A stretch of DNA of 64,000 nucleotides from Streptomyces sp. PKU-EA00015 (GTDB taxonomy: Bacteria; Actinomycetota; Actinomycetes; Streptomycetales; Streptomycetaceae): the NCBI RefSeq assembly GCF_013387495.1, contig NZ_JABZEE010000010.1, positions 186,001 through 250,000 on the forward strand. Direction: 5' to 3'. The notes beneath the pieces are model-generated. The model worked only from the letters and a program-made list of their open reading frames with translations. It was not told the origin of the DNA and searched no databases. Of this stretch, positions 8,740-18,227 are shown piece by piece. Numbering within the stretch: the stretch's first letter is position 1; each line of letters starts with the position of its first letter. The position numbers and the translations under genes were made by a program.

Positions 8740-9891
8740 TCACATACTCCAGCGCAGCACCGCCCCGAGTCCGCCCGCCGGGCCGTGCATACCTTCGGGA
8801 ACCATGAGGACTTCGCCGCCCGACGCGGCGGCGGAGCGCAGCAGCGCGTCGTCCGCGCGTGCCCGTTCGGGCTTGGCCACACCCATCGCCTGCGCCTGGC
8901 CGCGCTGCACCGCGACCTGGTCCACGCCGGGGCCGATCCACACCTCGCGGCCCGCGTCGGCCGCGTCCGGTGTGAGGAGCAGGGTCGCCACCTGGTGCTT
9001 GCGCACCGCGTCCACGACGGCGGGCATGCCTTCGGCGGCCTCTCCGGGCCCGGTGTCGACGGCGGCGGTCTCGCGGTGCTCGCCGGGCCTGCCCCGTCCG
9101 ACACGGAAGCGGTCGAGCGCGCTCTCGAGCCGGTCGCGCGCGAACTTCTCGCACGCCTCGGCGATCTGCCGGTCGAGGAGGCTCGTGGACGCGCCCGGCG
9201 ACCTGCTGCCGTTCCCGGCCTCGACGGTGACGGCCTGGACCCGCTCGGGGAGCCGGTTGAAGACGGCCCTGCGCTCGCGGGGATCGCCGGTCAGGACGAT
9301 GAGTTCGGTGTTGCTCTCGGACAGCCTGCGGGCGAGTTCGCGGGCGATGATGTCGGCGGTCTCGTTCCAGCTGTTCTCGACTTTGTTCCGGTAGTGCCAC
9401 TCGTACCGGTCCGCGGGAATGCTGCGGTGCCCGCGGCCCTGCCACTCCTTGCCGTTCGCCTGGCCCAGGGCCTCGCGGTGGTGTGCGTCGCGCAGCTCGA
9501 GATCGGCGCCCATGCGGTCGATGTACGCGACCAGGCACGCCGGCCGGTCACCCCGCAGGTCCGCGAGCGGCGCGACGTGGGGCAGGATCGACCACGTCGC
9601 CGGAATGCCGGCCGGCGGCACCGAGAGCGGGGTGTCGAGCACGACCTCCGCGCCCGCGGCGAACAGGGCCCGTCCGGGCGGTGCGCCGGAGACTGGCTCG
9701 TGGGCGAGCTTGTCCATGACGGCCCTGACGGTGTACGCGTCGGCACCGGCCTCGATGAGCTGGGAGGCGACGGCGCGCTCGCGGAGCTGCTGCACCTTCT
9801 GTGCGTCCTCGGTCGCACGCGTGGTCTCGATGTAGACGGAAGCCCATGGGCCTGGCCGGGCGAAGAGCGGTTTGAGGAAGCCGAGTTCCAT
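8740..9891 (-). CDS. Bacterial eRF1-like (baeRF2/Vms1-type) protein
   Basis: Protein of 383 residues resembling actinobacterial eRF1-like proteins related to Rv2629 and annotated as baeRF2 or Vms1/Ankzf1-family peptidyl-tRNA hydrolase. Seen: an N-terminal strand-rich domain opening MELGFLKPLF, a central domain with the VLTGDPRERR segment, and a C-terminal domain ending LMVPEGMHGPAGGLGAVLR. Family knowledge suggests ribosome or tRNA-related stress functions; no catalytic residue can be assigned by eye. ATG 9891 is chosen because GGGGG lies five bases upstream; the frame is open further but in intergenic-type sequence. Confidence 0.75.
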   Translation of the reverse strand: MELGFLKPLFARPGPWASVYIETTRATEDAQKVQQLRERAVASQLIEAGADAYTVRAVMDKLAHEPVSGAPPGRALFAAGAEVVLDTPLSVPPAGIPATWSILPHVAPLADLRGDRPACLVAYIDRMGADLELRDAHHREALGQANGKEWQGRGHRSIPADRYEWHYRNKVENSWNETADIIARELARRLSESNTELIVLTGDPRERRAVFNRLPERVQAVTVEAGNGSRSPGASTSLLDRQIAEACEKFARDRLESALDRFRVGRGRPGEHRETAAVDTGPGEAAEGMPAVVDAVRKHQVATLLLTPDAADAGREVWIGPGVDQVAVQRGQAQAMGVAKPERARADDALLRSAAASGGEVLMVPEGMHGPAGGLGAVLRWSM

Positions 9892-10157
9892 GATTACCCC
9901 CAGGCAATCGTGGATGGTGAATACCACCAGATTATGCCGGTATAGCGCCTGTGGAGCGCGTGGCGACCAATGACGTGACGACGCCGTGAGTGCCCCCGTT
10001 CGGCCGTCCGAAACGGGCGGCAGGGATACGGTGACCGCACGCGTCCACCCGGATGCCGCTCGTGGCCGCCCAGGCTCTCGGACCAGTGCCGGCAGTGCGG
10101 CGTTGATGTCGGATTTCCGCCAGCCCCCGGGTGTCGGCGTGCCCGATGCTTGACCCC

Positions 10158-11633
10158 ATGCACACCGACACCGAGCGCTGCGTACGCGCCGTCCGGTCCA
10201 AGGACGGGCGGTTCGACGGATGGTTCTTCACCGCCGTCCTGACCACACGGATCTACTGCCGTCCCAGCTGCCCGGCCGTGCCGCCGAAGGCCGAGAACAT
10301 GACCTTCTACCCGAGCGCCGCCGCCTGCCAGCAGGCAGGGTTCCGCGCCTGCAAGCGCTGCCGGCCCGACACCAGCCCGGGCTCGCCCGCCTGGAACGCC
10401 CGTGCCGACACCGTGGCCCGCGCCATGCGGCTCATCGGCGACGGGGTCGTCGACCGCGAGGGCGTGCCCGGGCTCGCCGCCCGGCTCGGGTACTCCACGC
10501 GCCAGATCGAGCGCCAGCTCCTCGCCGAGCTGGGCGCCGGGCCGCTCGCTCTCGCCCGTGCCCAGCGCGCCCAGACCGCCCGGCTGCTCGTCGAGACGAC
10601 GTCCCTGCCCATGGCCGAGGTCGCCTTCGCCGCCGGGTTCTCCTCCATCCGCACGTTCAACGACACCGTCCGGGAGGTCTTCGCCCTCGCGCCCGGCGAC
10701 CTGCGCACCCGTGCGTCGGGCCGCCGCTCCGCGCCGCCCGCCACGCCCGGGGTGATCGCGCTCAGGCTGCCGTACCGCGCGCCGCTCAACCCCGGCAACC
10801 TGTTCGGGCACCTCGTCGCCACCGGCGTCCCCGGCGTCGAGGAGTGGCGGGACGGCGCCTACCGGCGCACCCTGTCCCTCCCGTACGGGCACGGCATCGT
10901 GGCGCTCACGCCGCGGCCCGACCACATCGCGTGCCGGCTCTCCCTCACCGACCTGCGCGACCTCACCATCGCCATCAGCCGCTGCCGGTGGATGCTCGAC
11001 CTCGACGCCGACCCCGTCGCCGTGGACGACCGGCTGCGCGCCGACCCCGAGCTCGCCCCGCTGGTCGACAAGGCCCCCGGCAGGCGCGTGCCGCGCACCG
11101 TCGACGCGGCCGAGTTCGCCGTGCGCGCGGTGCTGGGCCAGCAGGTCTCCACCGCCGCCGCCCGCACCCACGCGGGCCGGCTGGTCACGGCGCACGGTGT
11201 GCCGGTCGAGGACCCCGAAGGCGGGCTCACCCACCTCTTCCCGGCCCCCGACGCCCTCGCGGCGCTCGACCCCGAGGCCCTCGCCCTGCCGCGCAGCCGG
11301 CGCACCACCCTGACCACACTCGTCGCCGCGCTCGCCGACGGCTCGCTGCGGCTCGACCCGGGCAGCGACTGGGACCGGGCCCGCGCACAGCTCGCCGGGC
11401 TGCCCGGCTTCGGCCCCTGGACCGTCGAGGTGATCGCCATGCGCGCGCTCGGCGACCCCGACGCCTTCCTGCCCACCGACCTCGGGATGCGCCGCGCCGC
11501 CGCCGGACTCGGCCTGCCCGCCACGCCGGCCGCCCTCACGGCACGCGCCGCGGCCTGGCGGCCCTGGCGGGCGTACGCGGTCCAGTACCTCTGGGCCTCG
11601 GACGACCACCCCATCAACCACCTCCCCGCGTAA
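10158..11633 (+). CDS. alkA: AdaA-AlkA fusion: alkylation-response regulator and 3-methyladenine DNA glycosylase
   Basis: Protein of 491 residues joining three modules of the adaptive response. Residues 1-80 are the Ada zinc domain with Cys34, Cys38, Cys65 and Cys68 (Cys34 being the expected methyl acceptor); 83-185 is an AraC-type DNA-binding domain; about 200-490 is an AlkA glycosylase with the helix-hairpin-helix LPGFGPWT and the catalytic Asp in PTDLGMRRA. It should sense methylphosphotriesters and also excise alkylated bases. The start ATG 10158 fits the Ada N-terminus. ogt follows after 13 bases, forming a repair operon. Confidence 0.93.
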   Translation: MHTDTERCVRAVRSKDGRFDGWFFTAVLTTRIYCRPSCPAVPPKAENMTFYPSAAACQQAGFRACKRCRPDTSPGSPAWNARADTVARAMRLIGDGVVDREGVPGLAARLGYSTRQIERQLLAELGAGPLALARAQRAQTARLLVETTSLPMAEVAFAAGFSSIRTFNDTVREVFALAPGDLRTRASGRRSAPPATPGVIALRLPYRAPLNPGNLFGHLVATGVPGVEEWRDGAYRRTLSLPYGHGIVALTPRPDHIACRLSLTDLRDLTIAISRCRWMLDLDADPVAVDDRLRADPELAPLVDKAPGRRVPRTVDAAEFAVRAVLGQQVSTAAARTHAGRLVTAHGVPVEDPEGGLTHLFPAPDALAALDPEALALPRSRRTTLTTLVAALADGSLRLDPGSDWDRARAQLAGLPGFGPWTVEVIAMRALGDPDAFLPTDLGMRRAAAGLGLPATPAALTARAAAWRPWRAYAVQYLWASDDHPINHLPA

Positions 11634-11646
11634 GGAAGTCCGGAGC

Positions 11647-12141
11647 ATGACCAGGCAGCACACCGTCGTCGACAGCCCCTACGGCCCGCTCACGCTCGTC
11701 GCCACCGACGGCGTGCTCAGCGGGCTCTACATGACCGGTCAGCGGCACCGCCCGGGGGAGGAGACCTTCGGCGTACCCGACGAGGCGCCGTTCGGCGCGG
11801 CCGTCGAGCAGCTGGCCGCGTACTTCGCCCGCGAACTCACCGTCTTCGACCTGCCGGTGCACTGCGACGGCACACCGTTCCAGCGCAGTGTCTGGGACCA
11901 GCTGCGGCGCATCCCCTACGGCGAGACCCGCACCTACGGCGAACTCGCCGAGATCCTCGGCAACAAGGCAGCCTCTCGCGCGGTCGGTCTCGCCAACGGC
12001 AGGAACCCGATCGGGATCATCGTCCCGTGTCACCGGGTGATCGGCTCGTCCGGCAGCCTGGTCGGCTACGGCGGCGGGCTCGACCGCAAGAAGCGCCTGC
12101 TCGCCTTCGAGCACGGCACGCCGGACGACGCGCTGTTCTAG
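11647..12141 (+). CDS. ogt: Methylated-DNA-protein cysteine methyltransferase (Ogt)
   Basis: Suicide repair protein of 164 residues that takes the methyl group from O6-methylguanine. The active site PCHRV has its acceptor Cys128; the upstream YGETRTYGELA segment and the RAVGLANGRNP DNA-recognition stretch are intact. The ATG is preceded by AAGGAAG. It is the second gene of an operon with the AdaA-AlkA fusion, whose methylated form would be expected to switch both on. Confidence 0.95.
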   Translation: MTRQHTVVDSPYGPLTLVATDGVLSGLYMTGQRHRPGEETFGVPDEAPFGAAVEQLAAYFARELTVFDLPVHCDGTPFQRSVWDQLRRIPYGETRTYGELAEILGNKAASRAVGLANGRNPIGIIVPCHRVIGSSGSLVGYGGGLDRKKRLLAFEHGTPDDALF

Positions 12142-12180
12142 GAGCGCGTTCCAGGAGCGCGCTGCCCGGTCGGCCCGCCC

Positions 12181-12927
12181 TCAGGACGCCAGGTGCTCCG
12201 GCGGCTGGGCCGCCAGGCGGTCGAGCAGCGCCGGAAGCGCCGTGCCGATCGGCTCGCGCACGATCTCGTCGGCCAGTTCGTCGTACGGCGTCGGCTCCGC
12301 GTTCACCACGATCAGCCGTGCCCCGTGCTCGACCGCGATCCCCGCCAGGGACGCGGCGGGCTGCACCTTCAGCGTGGTGCCGACGGCGACGAACACCTCG
12401 CACGCCTTGGCGATGGCCATCGCCTGGCCCAGCACCTCCGGGTCGAGCCGCTGGCCGAACATCACGGTCGCCGACTTGAGGATCCCGCCGCACGCGAGGC
12501 ACGCCGGATCCTCCTCGCCCGCCTCCACGCGGGCCAGCGCGTCGGCCATCGGCGAGCGCACATGGCAGCGTGTGCACGTCACCGTGCGCGCGGTGCCGTG
12601 CAGTTCGAGCACCTTGCGGTCGGGCATGCCGCCGAGCTGGTGCAGTCCGTCCACGTTCTGGGTGATCACCCGGACGGCGACCCCGGGCCGGCGGTCGAGC
12701 TCGGCGACGGCGCGATGCGCGGCGTTCGGCTCGGCGCGCCAGGTCGCGCTCTCGCGGCGCATGATCCAGGAGCGGCGCCGGATGTCGGGGTCGGACATGT
12801 AGTAGTCGTACGTGACGAGCTTCTCGGCCTCCGGATCCCGCCGCCACAGGCCCTGCGGGCCGCGGTAGTCGGGGATGCCGGAATCGGTGGAGATACCGGC
12901 GCCGCTGAGGATCGCGACGAGTGTCAT
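12181..12927 (-). CDS. Sirtuin, NAD-dependent protein deacylase
   Basis: Sir2-family enzyme of 248 residues. GAGIS...GIPDYRG near residues 9-23, TQNVDGLH, the catalytic His in LHGTA and two zinc-binding Cys pairs (CTRC and CLAC) are all present. It removes acetyl or acyl groups from lysine using NAD and releases O-acyl-ADP-ribose. The R-x-Y substrate motif of desuccinylases is not obvious, favouring a deacetylase. It converges on ogt with a 39-base gap. Confidence 0.93.
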   Translation of the reverse strand: MTLVAILSGAGISTDSGIPDYRGPQGLWRRDPEAEKLVTYDYYMSDPDIRRRSWIMRRESATWRAEPNAAHRAVAELDRRPGVAVRVITQNVDGLHQLGGMPDRKVLELHGTARTVTCTRCHVRSPMADALARVEAGEEDPACLACGGILKSATVMFGQRLDPEVLGQAMAIAKACEVFVAVGTTLKVQPAASLAGIAVEHGARLIVVNAEPTPYDELADEIVREPIGTALPALLDRLAAQPPEHLAS

Positions 12928-13012
12928 ACGAACGAGCGTACGCAGCCCGGCGGGCCGGCGGCGACCGATTTGGCCGCCGCCGGCCCGCCCGACTGCCGCT
13001 CCGCGGCGGTCC

Positions 13013-14170
13013 CTAGGGGGTGACCTTGGCGAACGGCGTCGGTGTCAGACCCGTCCAGCGTTGCTGGACCGCCTTGCCCGACTCCTTCACCACATCGCCG
13101 TCCGGGACCCTCGCCGTCTCGGCCAGGTAGAAGCGCCCGTCGTCGAGCGAGACCAGACCGTACTGCCCCGTCGACTGCCAGCCGTAGGTGCCCGAGGGTT
13201 CGTGGTGCAGTCCCTCACGCAGCAGGGGCAGCAGCCGCCCGGTCTCCGGCTCCTGCTGGCCGCGGATCTCGCCCCATCGGGGTCTGCCGTCGCCGTCGAC
13301 GACGAACAGCGAGTAGTTGGGAAAGCCGGGCTTGGAGCCCTTGTACGCGGCCATCAGCCAGTTGCCGCTGTGCCCGTCGTACTCCAGGTTCTGCACGCCG
13401 TACCTGGTGTTGCCGGTGTAGAGGAAGAACTTGCCGTCCGTGCGCGCCGGGCCGCTGCGGTGCGGCGCCGACTCGGTCAGCGGCCGCTCGTACTTGCGCC
13501 ACTGGCGTACGTCGTACTGGAGCAGGACCTGGTGGTCGTTGTCCTGGCGCGTCGTGTTGGCGTACACGCCGTAGGCGATGGTCAGCTTCTGCGGCCCGTT
13601 CTTCCTGCCGAACACCGGGCCGAAGGCGACCCCGTCGATGCCGCTGCACCCGTAGCGGTGGTCGGCCGTCGCGCCCGTGTTGCCGTCGAAGACGCCGTCG
13701 CCGTTCATGTCGGCGGTGTAGTCCTCCACGACCTCCCTCAGGTGGACCGTGGTGACGACCCCGCTCGTCTCCGCGTCCATGTTCATCCGGTCGATGCGGT
13801 CGCCGTCCACGATCGCGATGTAGAACGCCTCGGCCGCCTTGTACTCCAGCGAGCCGTAGACGCGCCCGTCCGCCGTGTTGAAGTCCAGGTCGCCCAGATG
13901 GCCGGTGAACCCGGTCACGGATCCGACCGGCCTGCCCTGCAGGTCCGTCTTGACCAGCAGGTTCGTGAACGAGAAGTACATGAACCCCTTCTGCCGGTCC
14001 AGCGCCATGCCCTGCAGGTGCCCCGCCTGCCAGGCGCCGCCGTCCACCGTGAGGGGTGGCTCGGCCGCCTCGGGGGGCGGGCCGGCGGCGGTCGCGGGGG
14101 TGGTGATGCCGATCGTCGCGGCGGCCACGAAGGCGGCGGCCGTCAGCAAACCGTACGCGTGCCTGTGCAT
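13013..14170 (-). CDS. Secreted protein with Ca-loop-like motif, copy A of a tandem pair
   Basis: Unrecognised exported protein of 385 residues. A signal peptide occupies about 1-29 (ends ATAAG). The mature part starts with VDGGAWQAGHLQGMALD, repeats short strand-turn units of a beta-propeller-like kind, and contains NGDGVFDGNTG, which fits the D-x-D-x-D-G calcium loop with one Asn substitution. The next gene upstream encodes a close paralogue of the same length. GGAGGG precedes the ATG. A carbohydrate- or surface-related role is possible but not shown. Confidence 0.8.
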   Translation of the reverse strand: MHRHAYGLLTAAAFVAAATIGITTPATAAGPPPEAAEPPLTVDGGAWQAGHLQGMALDRQKGFMYFSFTNLLVKTDLQGRPVGSVTGFTGHLGDLDFNTADGRVYGSLEYKAAEAFYIAIVDGDRIDRMNMDAETSGVVTTVHLREVVEDYTADMNGDGVFDGNTGATADHRYGCSGIDGVAFGPVFGRKNGPQKLTIAYGVYANTTRQDNDHQVLLQYDVRQWRKYERPLTESAPHRSGPARTDGKFFLYTGNTRYGVQNLEYDGHSGNWLMAAYKGSKPGFPNYSLFVVDGDGRPRWGEIRGQQEPETGRLLPLLREGLHHEPSGTYGWQSTGQYGLVSLDDGRFYLAETARVPDGDVVKESGKAVQQRWTGLTPTPFAKVTP

Positions 14171-14211
14171 GATCCCTCCGGTGTCCTCGAAGTCCGGATG
14201 GTGCCCAGCGG

Positions 14212-14246
14212 GGGTGTGCGCGCCGTACCGGACGGCGCGCACACCC
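14212..14246 (-). terminator. 15-bp perfect hairpin between the secreted-protein paralogues
   Basis: GGGTGTGCGCGCCGT (14212-14226) pairs perfectly with ACGGCGCGCACACCC (14232-14246) around a 5-base loop. It lies 82 bases beyond the stop of copy B and 41 bases before the start of copy A, so it probably ends the copy B transcript. No T-run follows. A role in the copy A leader is the alternative. Confidence 0.6.
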
Positions 14247-14328
14247 GTAAGCGGCATACCCAGATGTACTGATGCTCTGTCAACGGAAGGCGGCGGAGGC
14301 GTCATCGGGGACCGGCGCGCGGCGGCCG

Positions 14329-15537
14329 TCAGCCGGTTGCCGCACCGGAGCCGGTGAGCGGGGCGAACGGCAGGGGAGTGCGGCCGGTCCAGCGGTGCAG
14401 CAGCGCCTTCCCCGTCTGGGTGGCGGTGCCGCCGCGCGCCTTCGCCGACTCGCCGACGTAGAAGCGGCCGTCGTCGAGGGAGACCAAGCCGAACTGCCCC
14501 GGCGCGTGCCAGCCGTACGTCCCCGAGGGCGCGTGGTGCTCCCCCTGCGGAAGGAGCGACAGCAGCATGCCCCGCTCCGGCCGCCGCTGGCCGCGGACGC
14601 CGCCCTCGACGGGCGGCCTGCCCGCGTCGACGGCGAAGAGCCCGTAGTTGGGGAACTGGCGTTTGGCGCCCCTGTACACGGCCATCAGCCAGATGCCGCT
14701 GTGCCCGTCGTACTCCAGGTTCTGCACGCCGTACGTCGTGTTGCCGGTGTACACGAAGTACTTGCCGTCGTGCCCGGCGGGCCCGCTGCGGTGCGGACGT
14801 GACTCGTTCAGCGGGCGCTCGTACCGCCTCCAGTCCCGTACGTCGTACTGGAGCAGGACCTGGTGGTCGTTGTCGCGCCGCGCGGTGTCGGTGTACACGC
14901 CGTAGGCGACGGTCAGCATCTGGGGGCCGCCCGTCGTCCCGAAGGCGGGGCCGAAGGCGACGCCGTCGATGCCGGCGTTCCCGTACCGGTGGTCGGCGGT
15001 GTGGCCGGTGTCGCCGTCGAAGACGCCGTCGCCGTCCATGTCCGCGGTGAAGTCGCGGGCGACCTCCCCGAGGTGGACGGTGGTCAGGACCCCGCTGGTC
15101 CGGGCGTCCATGTTCATGCGCGTGATGCGCCTGCCGTCGAAGACGGCGATGTAGAACGCCGCGTCCCTGCCGTACTCCAGCGAGCCGTAGACGCGGCCGT
15201 CCGCCGTGTCGAAGTCGAGGTCGCCCAGGTGGCCGCCGATGCCACGGACCGACCCGAGCGGCCGGCCGCTCAGGTCGGTCTTGACGAGCATGTCGGTGAA
15301 GGAGAAGTACAGGTGGCGCCGGGCCCGGTCGAGCGCCATGCCCTGGAGATGGCCGGAGCGCCAGGAGCCGCCGTCGACCGCGAGGGGCAGCGGTCGCGCA
15401 GGCAGCTGGGGAGTCCTGGCCGCGGTCTGCGGGGGTCGTGCGGGGATCTCGTGCGGGGTGGCGGCGGGGGCCGCGCCGGCGATGGTCAGCGCCAGAGCGG
15501 CGAGGGCGGTGATCCAGCCGCGCAGTTGCGTGAGCAT
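14329..15537 (-). CDS. Secreted protein with Ca-loop-like motif, copy B of a tandem pair
   Basis: Paralogue of the adjacent copy A, 402 residues. Signal peptide about 1-26, a Pro/Arg-rich linker to about 50, then the same core: VDGGSWRSGHLQGMALD, MDGDGVFDGDTG (complete D-x-D-x-D calcium-binding loop), YDGHSG and a C-terminal SLDDGRFYVGESAK. The two mature proteins align over their whole length at clearly more than half identity, and parts of the two 5' flanks also match (CCCTCCGG ... TGCCC), indicating a tandem duplication that included the leader. Function unknown. Confidence 0.8.
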   Translation of the reverse strand: MLTQLRGWITALAALALTIAGAAPAATPHEIPARPPQTAARTPQLPARPLPLAVDGGSWRSGHLQGMALDRARRHLYFSFTDMLVKTDLSGRPLGSVRGIGGHLGDLDFDTADGRVYGSLEYGRDAAFYIAVFDGRRITRMNMDARTSGVLTTVHLGEVARDFTADMDGDGVFDGDTGHTADHRYGNAGIDGVAFGPAFGTTGGPQMLTVAYGVYTDTARRDNDHQVLLQYDVRDWRRYERPLNESRPHRSGPAGHDGKYFVYTGNTTYGVQNLEYDGHSGIWLMAVYRGAKRQFPNYGLFAVDAGRPPVEGGVRGQRRPERGMLLSLLPQGEHHAPSGTYGWHAPGQFGLVSLDDGRFYVGESAKARGGTATQTGKALLHRWTGRTPLPFAPLTGSGAATG

Positions 15538-15674
15538 GGTCCCTCCGGAGTCCTGGGGATCCGGAGGCTGCCCGGTGGGTGTGCACGGGCCTGGGCGGCG
15601 CGGACAACGCGCCGTGAACGCCCGTCTACGGTACGGCGGTCACCGGCATTCGGCACAAAACGCCCATCGTGGGG

Positions 15675-16169
15675 TCACGGCTTCGGCGGCAGTCCGTTCT
15701 CCAGCTCGACCGCCCCCGTGCCGGACGCCAGCGCCTCGAGCGACGCCTCGACCCGCAGGCACAGCGAGCCGAGCAGGTAGTGGGACAGGTCCTCGCGTCC
15801 CACCAGTCGCCAGGACAGCAGCTCGTCCTCCTGGAGCCTGATCGCCTCGAACTGAGCGTCGGTCAGCACGCCGCCGTCGTACACGTACGCGGCGATCGGC
15901 GGCCGCCCCTCGCCCGGTACCCAGTCCACCGTGAGCAGCGCGCCCAGCTCGAGATCGAGACCGATCTCCTCCAGCGTCTCCCGGCGCGCGGCCTGCCGGG
16001 GCGTCTCGCCGAGGTCCGACTCCACGGTGCCGCCGGGCAGCGCCCAGCCCTTGCGGTAGTTGGGCTCGACGAGCAGCACCCGCCCCTCGGCGTCCCGCAA
16101 CAGTGCGGCGGCTCCGGCGAGGATGCGGGGGAGGGAGGCGATGTAGGCGGCGTAGTCGGAGGTCGTCAC
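15675..16169 (-). CDS. Nudix hydrolase
   Basis: Pyrophosphohydrolase of 164 residues. The full Nudix box G-x5-E-x7-R-E-x2-E-E-x-G is visible at about 46-70 (GGTVESDLGE ... RETLEEIG). It cleaves nucleoside diphosphates linked to another moiety; the substrate cannot be predicted. The start is a GTG at 16167-16169. It is divergent from the glycerate kinase gene. Confidence 0.9.
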   Translation of the reverse strand: MTTSDYAAYIASLPRILAGAAALLRDAEGRVLLVEPNYRKGWALPGGTVESDLGETPRQAARRETLEEIGLDLELGALLTVDWVPGEGRPPIAAYVYDGGVLTDAQFEAIRLQEDELLSWRLVGREDLSHYLLGSLCLRVEASLEALASGTGAVELENGLPPKP

Positions 16170-16354
16170 GGCAGGCAGCGTAGGTCATCCGCCTCCTGCC
16201 GCGGCGGGTGCGCCATGCCCCGGTGGCGCCGCATATGGAGGAAACACCCACGTGTCCGCCCTGACGCCGTCCGATGCCGGGGTAGCAGGGCGCCCGAGGG
16301 TGCGGATAGGGTCGGGGACGGCGCGACTGCCTGTTCGACAGCAAGGGATACACG

Positions 16355-17488
16355 GTGAGGGACGGAGCAGTTTCTCAGCCTGCGCGGGTGCTCGTCGCAG
16401 CTGACAAGTTCAAGGGCTCGCTCACAGCGGTGCAGGTCGCCGAGCGGGTGACGACCGGGCTGCGGCGGATCGTCCCGGACCTGGAGGTCGACACCCTGCC
16501 CGTCGCCGACGGCGGCGACGGCACGGTCGCCGCGGCGGTGGCGGCGGGGTTCGAACGCCGTGAGGTACGGGTGACCGGGCCGCTCGGCGACCCCGTGACC
16601 GCGGCGTACGCCCTGAAGGACGGCACCGCGGTCGTGGAGATGGCCGAGGCGTCGGGCCTCCAGCACCTCCCGGCCGGCGTCTTCGCACCGCTCAGCGCCA
16701 CGACGTACGGCTCCGGGGAACTGCTGCGCGCCGCGCTCGACGCGGGCGCGCGCACGATCGTCTTCGGCGTCGGCGGCAGCGCGACCACGGACGGCGGGGC
16801 CGGGATGCTGGCCGCGCTCGGCGCCCGCTTCCTGGACGCGGACGGCAAGCCCGTGCCGCCGGGGGGCGGCGGCCTGAGCGCGCTCGCGACGGCGGATCTG
16901 TCGGGCCTGGACGCCCGTTTCGATGACGTCGACCTGATCCTCGCCAGCGACGTCGACAACCCGCTGACCGGACCGAAGGGCGCGCCCGCGGTCTACGGCC
17001 CGCAGAAGGGCGCGACGCCGGACGACGTGGCCGCCCTCGACGAGGCACTCGCCCACTACGCGTCCGTCCTCGGCCCCGACCTGGCCGACGCGCCCGGCGC
17101 GGGCGCGGCGGGCGGCATCGGCTACGGCGCGCTGGTCGCGCTCCGTGCCCGCTTCCGGCCGGGCATCGAGGTCATGCTGGACGTGCTGGGCTTCGCGCAG
17201 GCGCTGGAGCGGGCGACGCTGGTCATCACCGGCGAGGGCTCGCTGGACGAGCAGACGCTGCACGGCAAGGCCCCGGCGGGCGTGGCCTCGGCGGCCCGCG
17301 CGCAGGGCATCGAGGTGGTCGCGGTCTGCGGCCGCCTGGCCCTCCCGCCGGAGGCCCTGGGCCGCGCGGGCATCCGCCGCGCCTACGCCCTGACCGCCCT
17401 GGAACCGGACCCGGCGATGTGCATGGCCCACGCGGGCCCGCTGCTGGAACAGGCGGCGGAGTCGATCGCCCGCGACTTCCTCACCTGA
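16355..17488 (+). CDS. Glycerate kinase (GarK/GlxK family)
   Basis: Phosphorylates D-glycerate to 2- or 3-phosphoglycerate. The 377-residue protein shows the family's ADKFKGSLTA start (16-25), PVADGGDGT (near 49-57), GVGGSATTDGGAGML and TGEGSLDEQTL motifs. The GTG start follows AAGGG. It is monocistronic, ends in a strong intrinsic terminator, and would feed glycerate from glyoxylate or serine metabolism into glycolysis. Confidence 0.94.
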   Translation: MRDGAVSQPARVLVAADKFKGSLTAVQVAERVTTGLRRIVPDLEVDTLPVADGGDGTVAAAVAAGFERREVRVTGPLGDPVTAAYALKDGTAVVEMAEASGLQHLPAGVFAPLSATTYGSGELLRAALDAGARTIVFGVGGSATTDGGAGMLAALGARFLDADGKPVPPGGGGLSALATADLSGLDARFDDVDLILASDVDNPLTGPKGAPAVYGPQKGATPDDVAALDEALAHYASVLGPDLADAPGAGAAGGIGYGALVALRARFRPGIEVMLDVLGFAQALERATLVITGEGSLDEQTLHGKAPAGVASAARAQGIEVVAVCGRLALPPEALGRAGIRRAYALTALEPDPAMCMAHAGPLLEQAAESIARDFLT

Positions 17489-17552
17489 CGGGACGCCCCA
17501 GGGCGCGGCGGCTTCGGGCCGCGCCGCTGCGGCCACCGCCCGCGAGGCCCCG

Positions 17553-17601
17553 GCCCCGCCCCCCTGGCCCGCGCCGCCCGGGGGCGGGGCGTCTTTTTTT
17601 T
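17553..17601 (+). terminator. Intrinsic terminator of the glycerate kinase gene
   Basis: GCCCCGCCCCC (17553-17563) pairs with GGGGGCGGGGC (17580-17590), an 11-bp GC stem, followed after three bases by eight T residues (17594-17601). This is the clearest textbook terminator in the window. Confidence 0.9.
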
Positions 17602-17768
17602 GTGGAGCCCCCGCAGCGATGGGCCTCGACCGTCCGCCGCCACGCACGCGGTACGTGCGGATTCCCCCGTGCAGGAAGGCGGCCACTGGGTACCCGCCAC
17701 ATGGCACGACGTGCACAGCCTGCGCGGGCAGACCCCGCCCCGCGGCAGATCCAGGAGGAGGCGCGGAA

Positions 17769-18227
17769 ATGAGCACGGTGAAGGAGACCGTCGAGGTCGA
17801 GGTCCCCGTCAGCACCGCCTACAACCAGTGGACGATGTTCGAGGAGTTCCCGAACTTCATGGAAGGCGTGGAGGCGGTCACCCAGGTCGACGACCGCCAC
17901 AACCACTGGACCACCAGGATCGGAGGAGTACAGCGGGAATTCGACACCGAGATCGTCGACCAGCTCCCCGACGAACGCATCGCCTGGCGGACCATCAGCG
18001 GCGACACCAAGCAGAAGGGCATGGTGAGCTTCCAGCGCCTGGACGACACGCACACACGGGTGGAACTCGTGATGGACGTCGAGCCCGGCGGCATGGCCGA
18101 GAAGGCCGCTGACATGACGGGAATGATCGACCGGCGCGTCAAGGGCGACATGCGACGCTTCAAGGAGTACATCGAGCACCAGGGCGGCGAGAGCGGAGCC
18201 TGGCGCGGCCGCATCAAGCCCGGGTGA
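17769..18227 (+). CDS. SRPBCC (START-like) family protein
   Basis: Small cytosolic protein of 152 residues with the helix-grip fold that encloses hydrophobic ligands. The opening VKETVEVEVPVSTAYNQWT and the FPNFMEGVEAV segment are typical of polyketide cyclase/dehydrase-like proteins in Streptomyces. The ATG 17769 has AGGAGGAGG upstream; the frame is open further but in the region after the terminator. No cyclase partners are nearby, so a general ligand-binding or stress role is as likely as catalysis. Confidence 0.85.
   Translation: MSTVKETVEVEVPVSTAYNQWTMFEEFPNFMEGVEAVTQVDDRHNHWTTRIGGVQREFDTEIVDQLPDERIAWRTISGDTKQKGMVSFQRLDDTHTRVELVMDVEPGGMAEKAADMTGMIDRRVKGDMRRFKEYIEHQGGESGAWRGRIKPG

Noticed and set aside
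12143-12163. Small AGCGCG/CGCGCT hairpin between ogt and the sirtuin gene
   Set aside because: The stem is short, the loop sequence is unremarkable and such matches arise by chance in GC-rich DNA.
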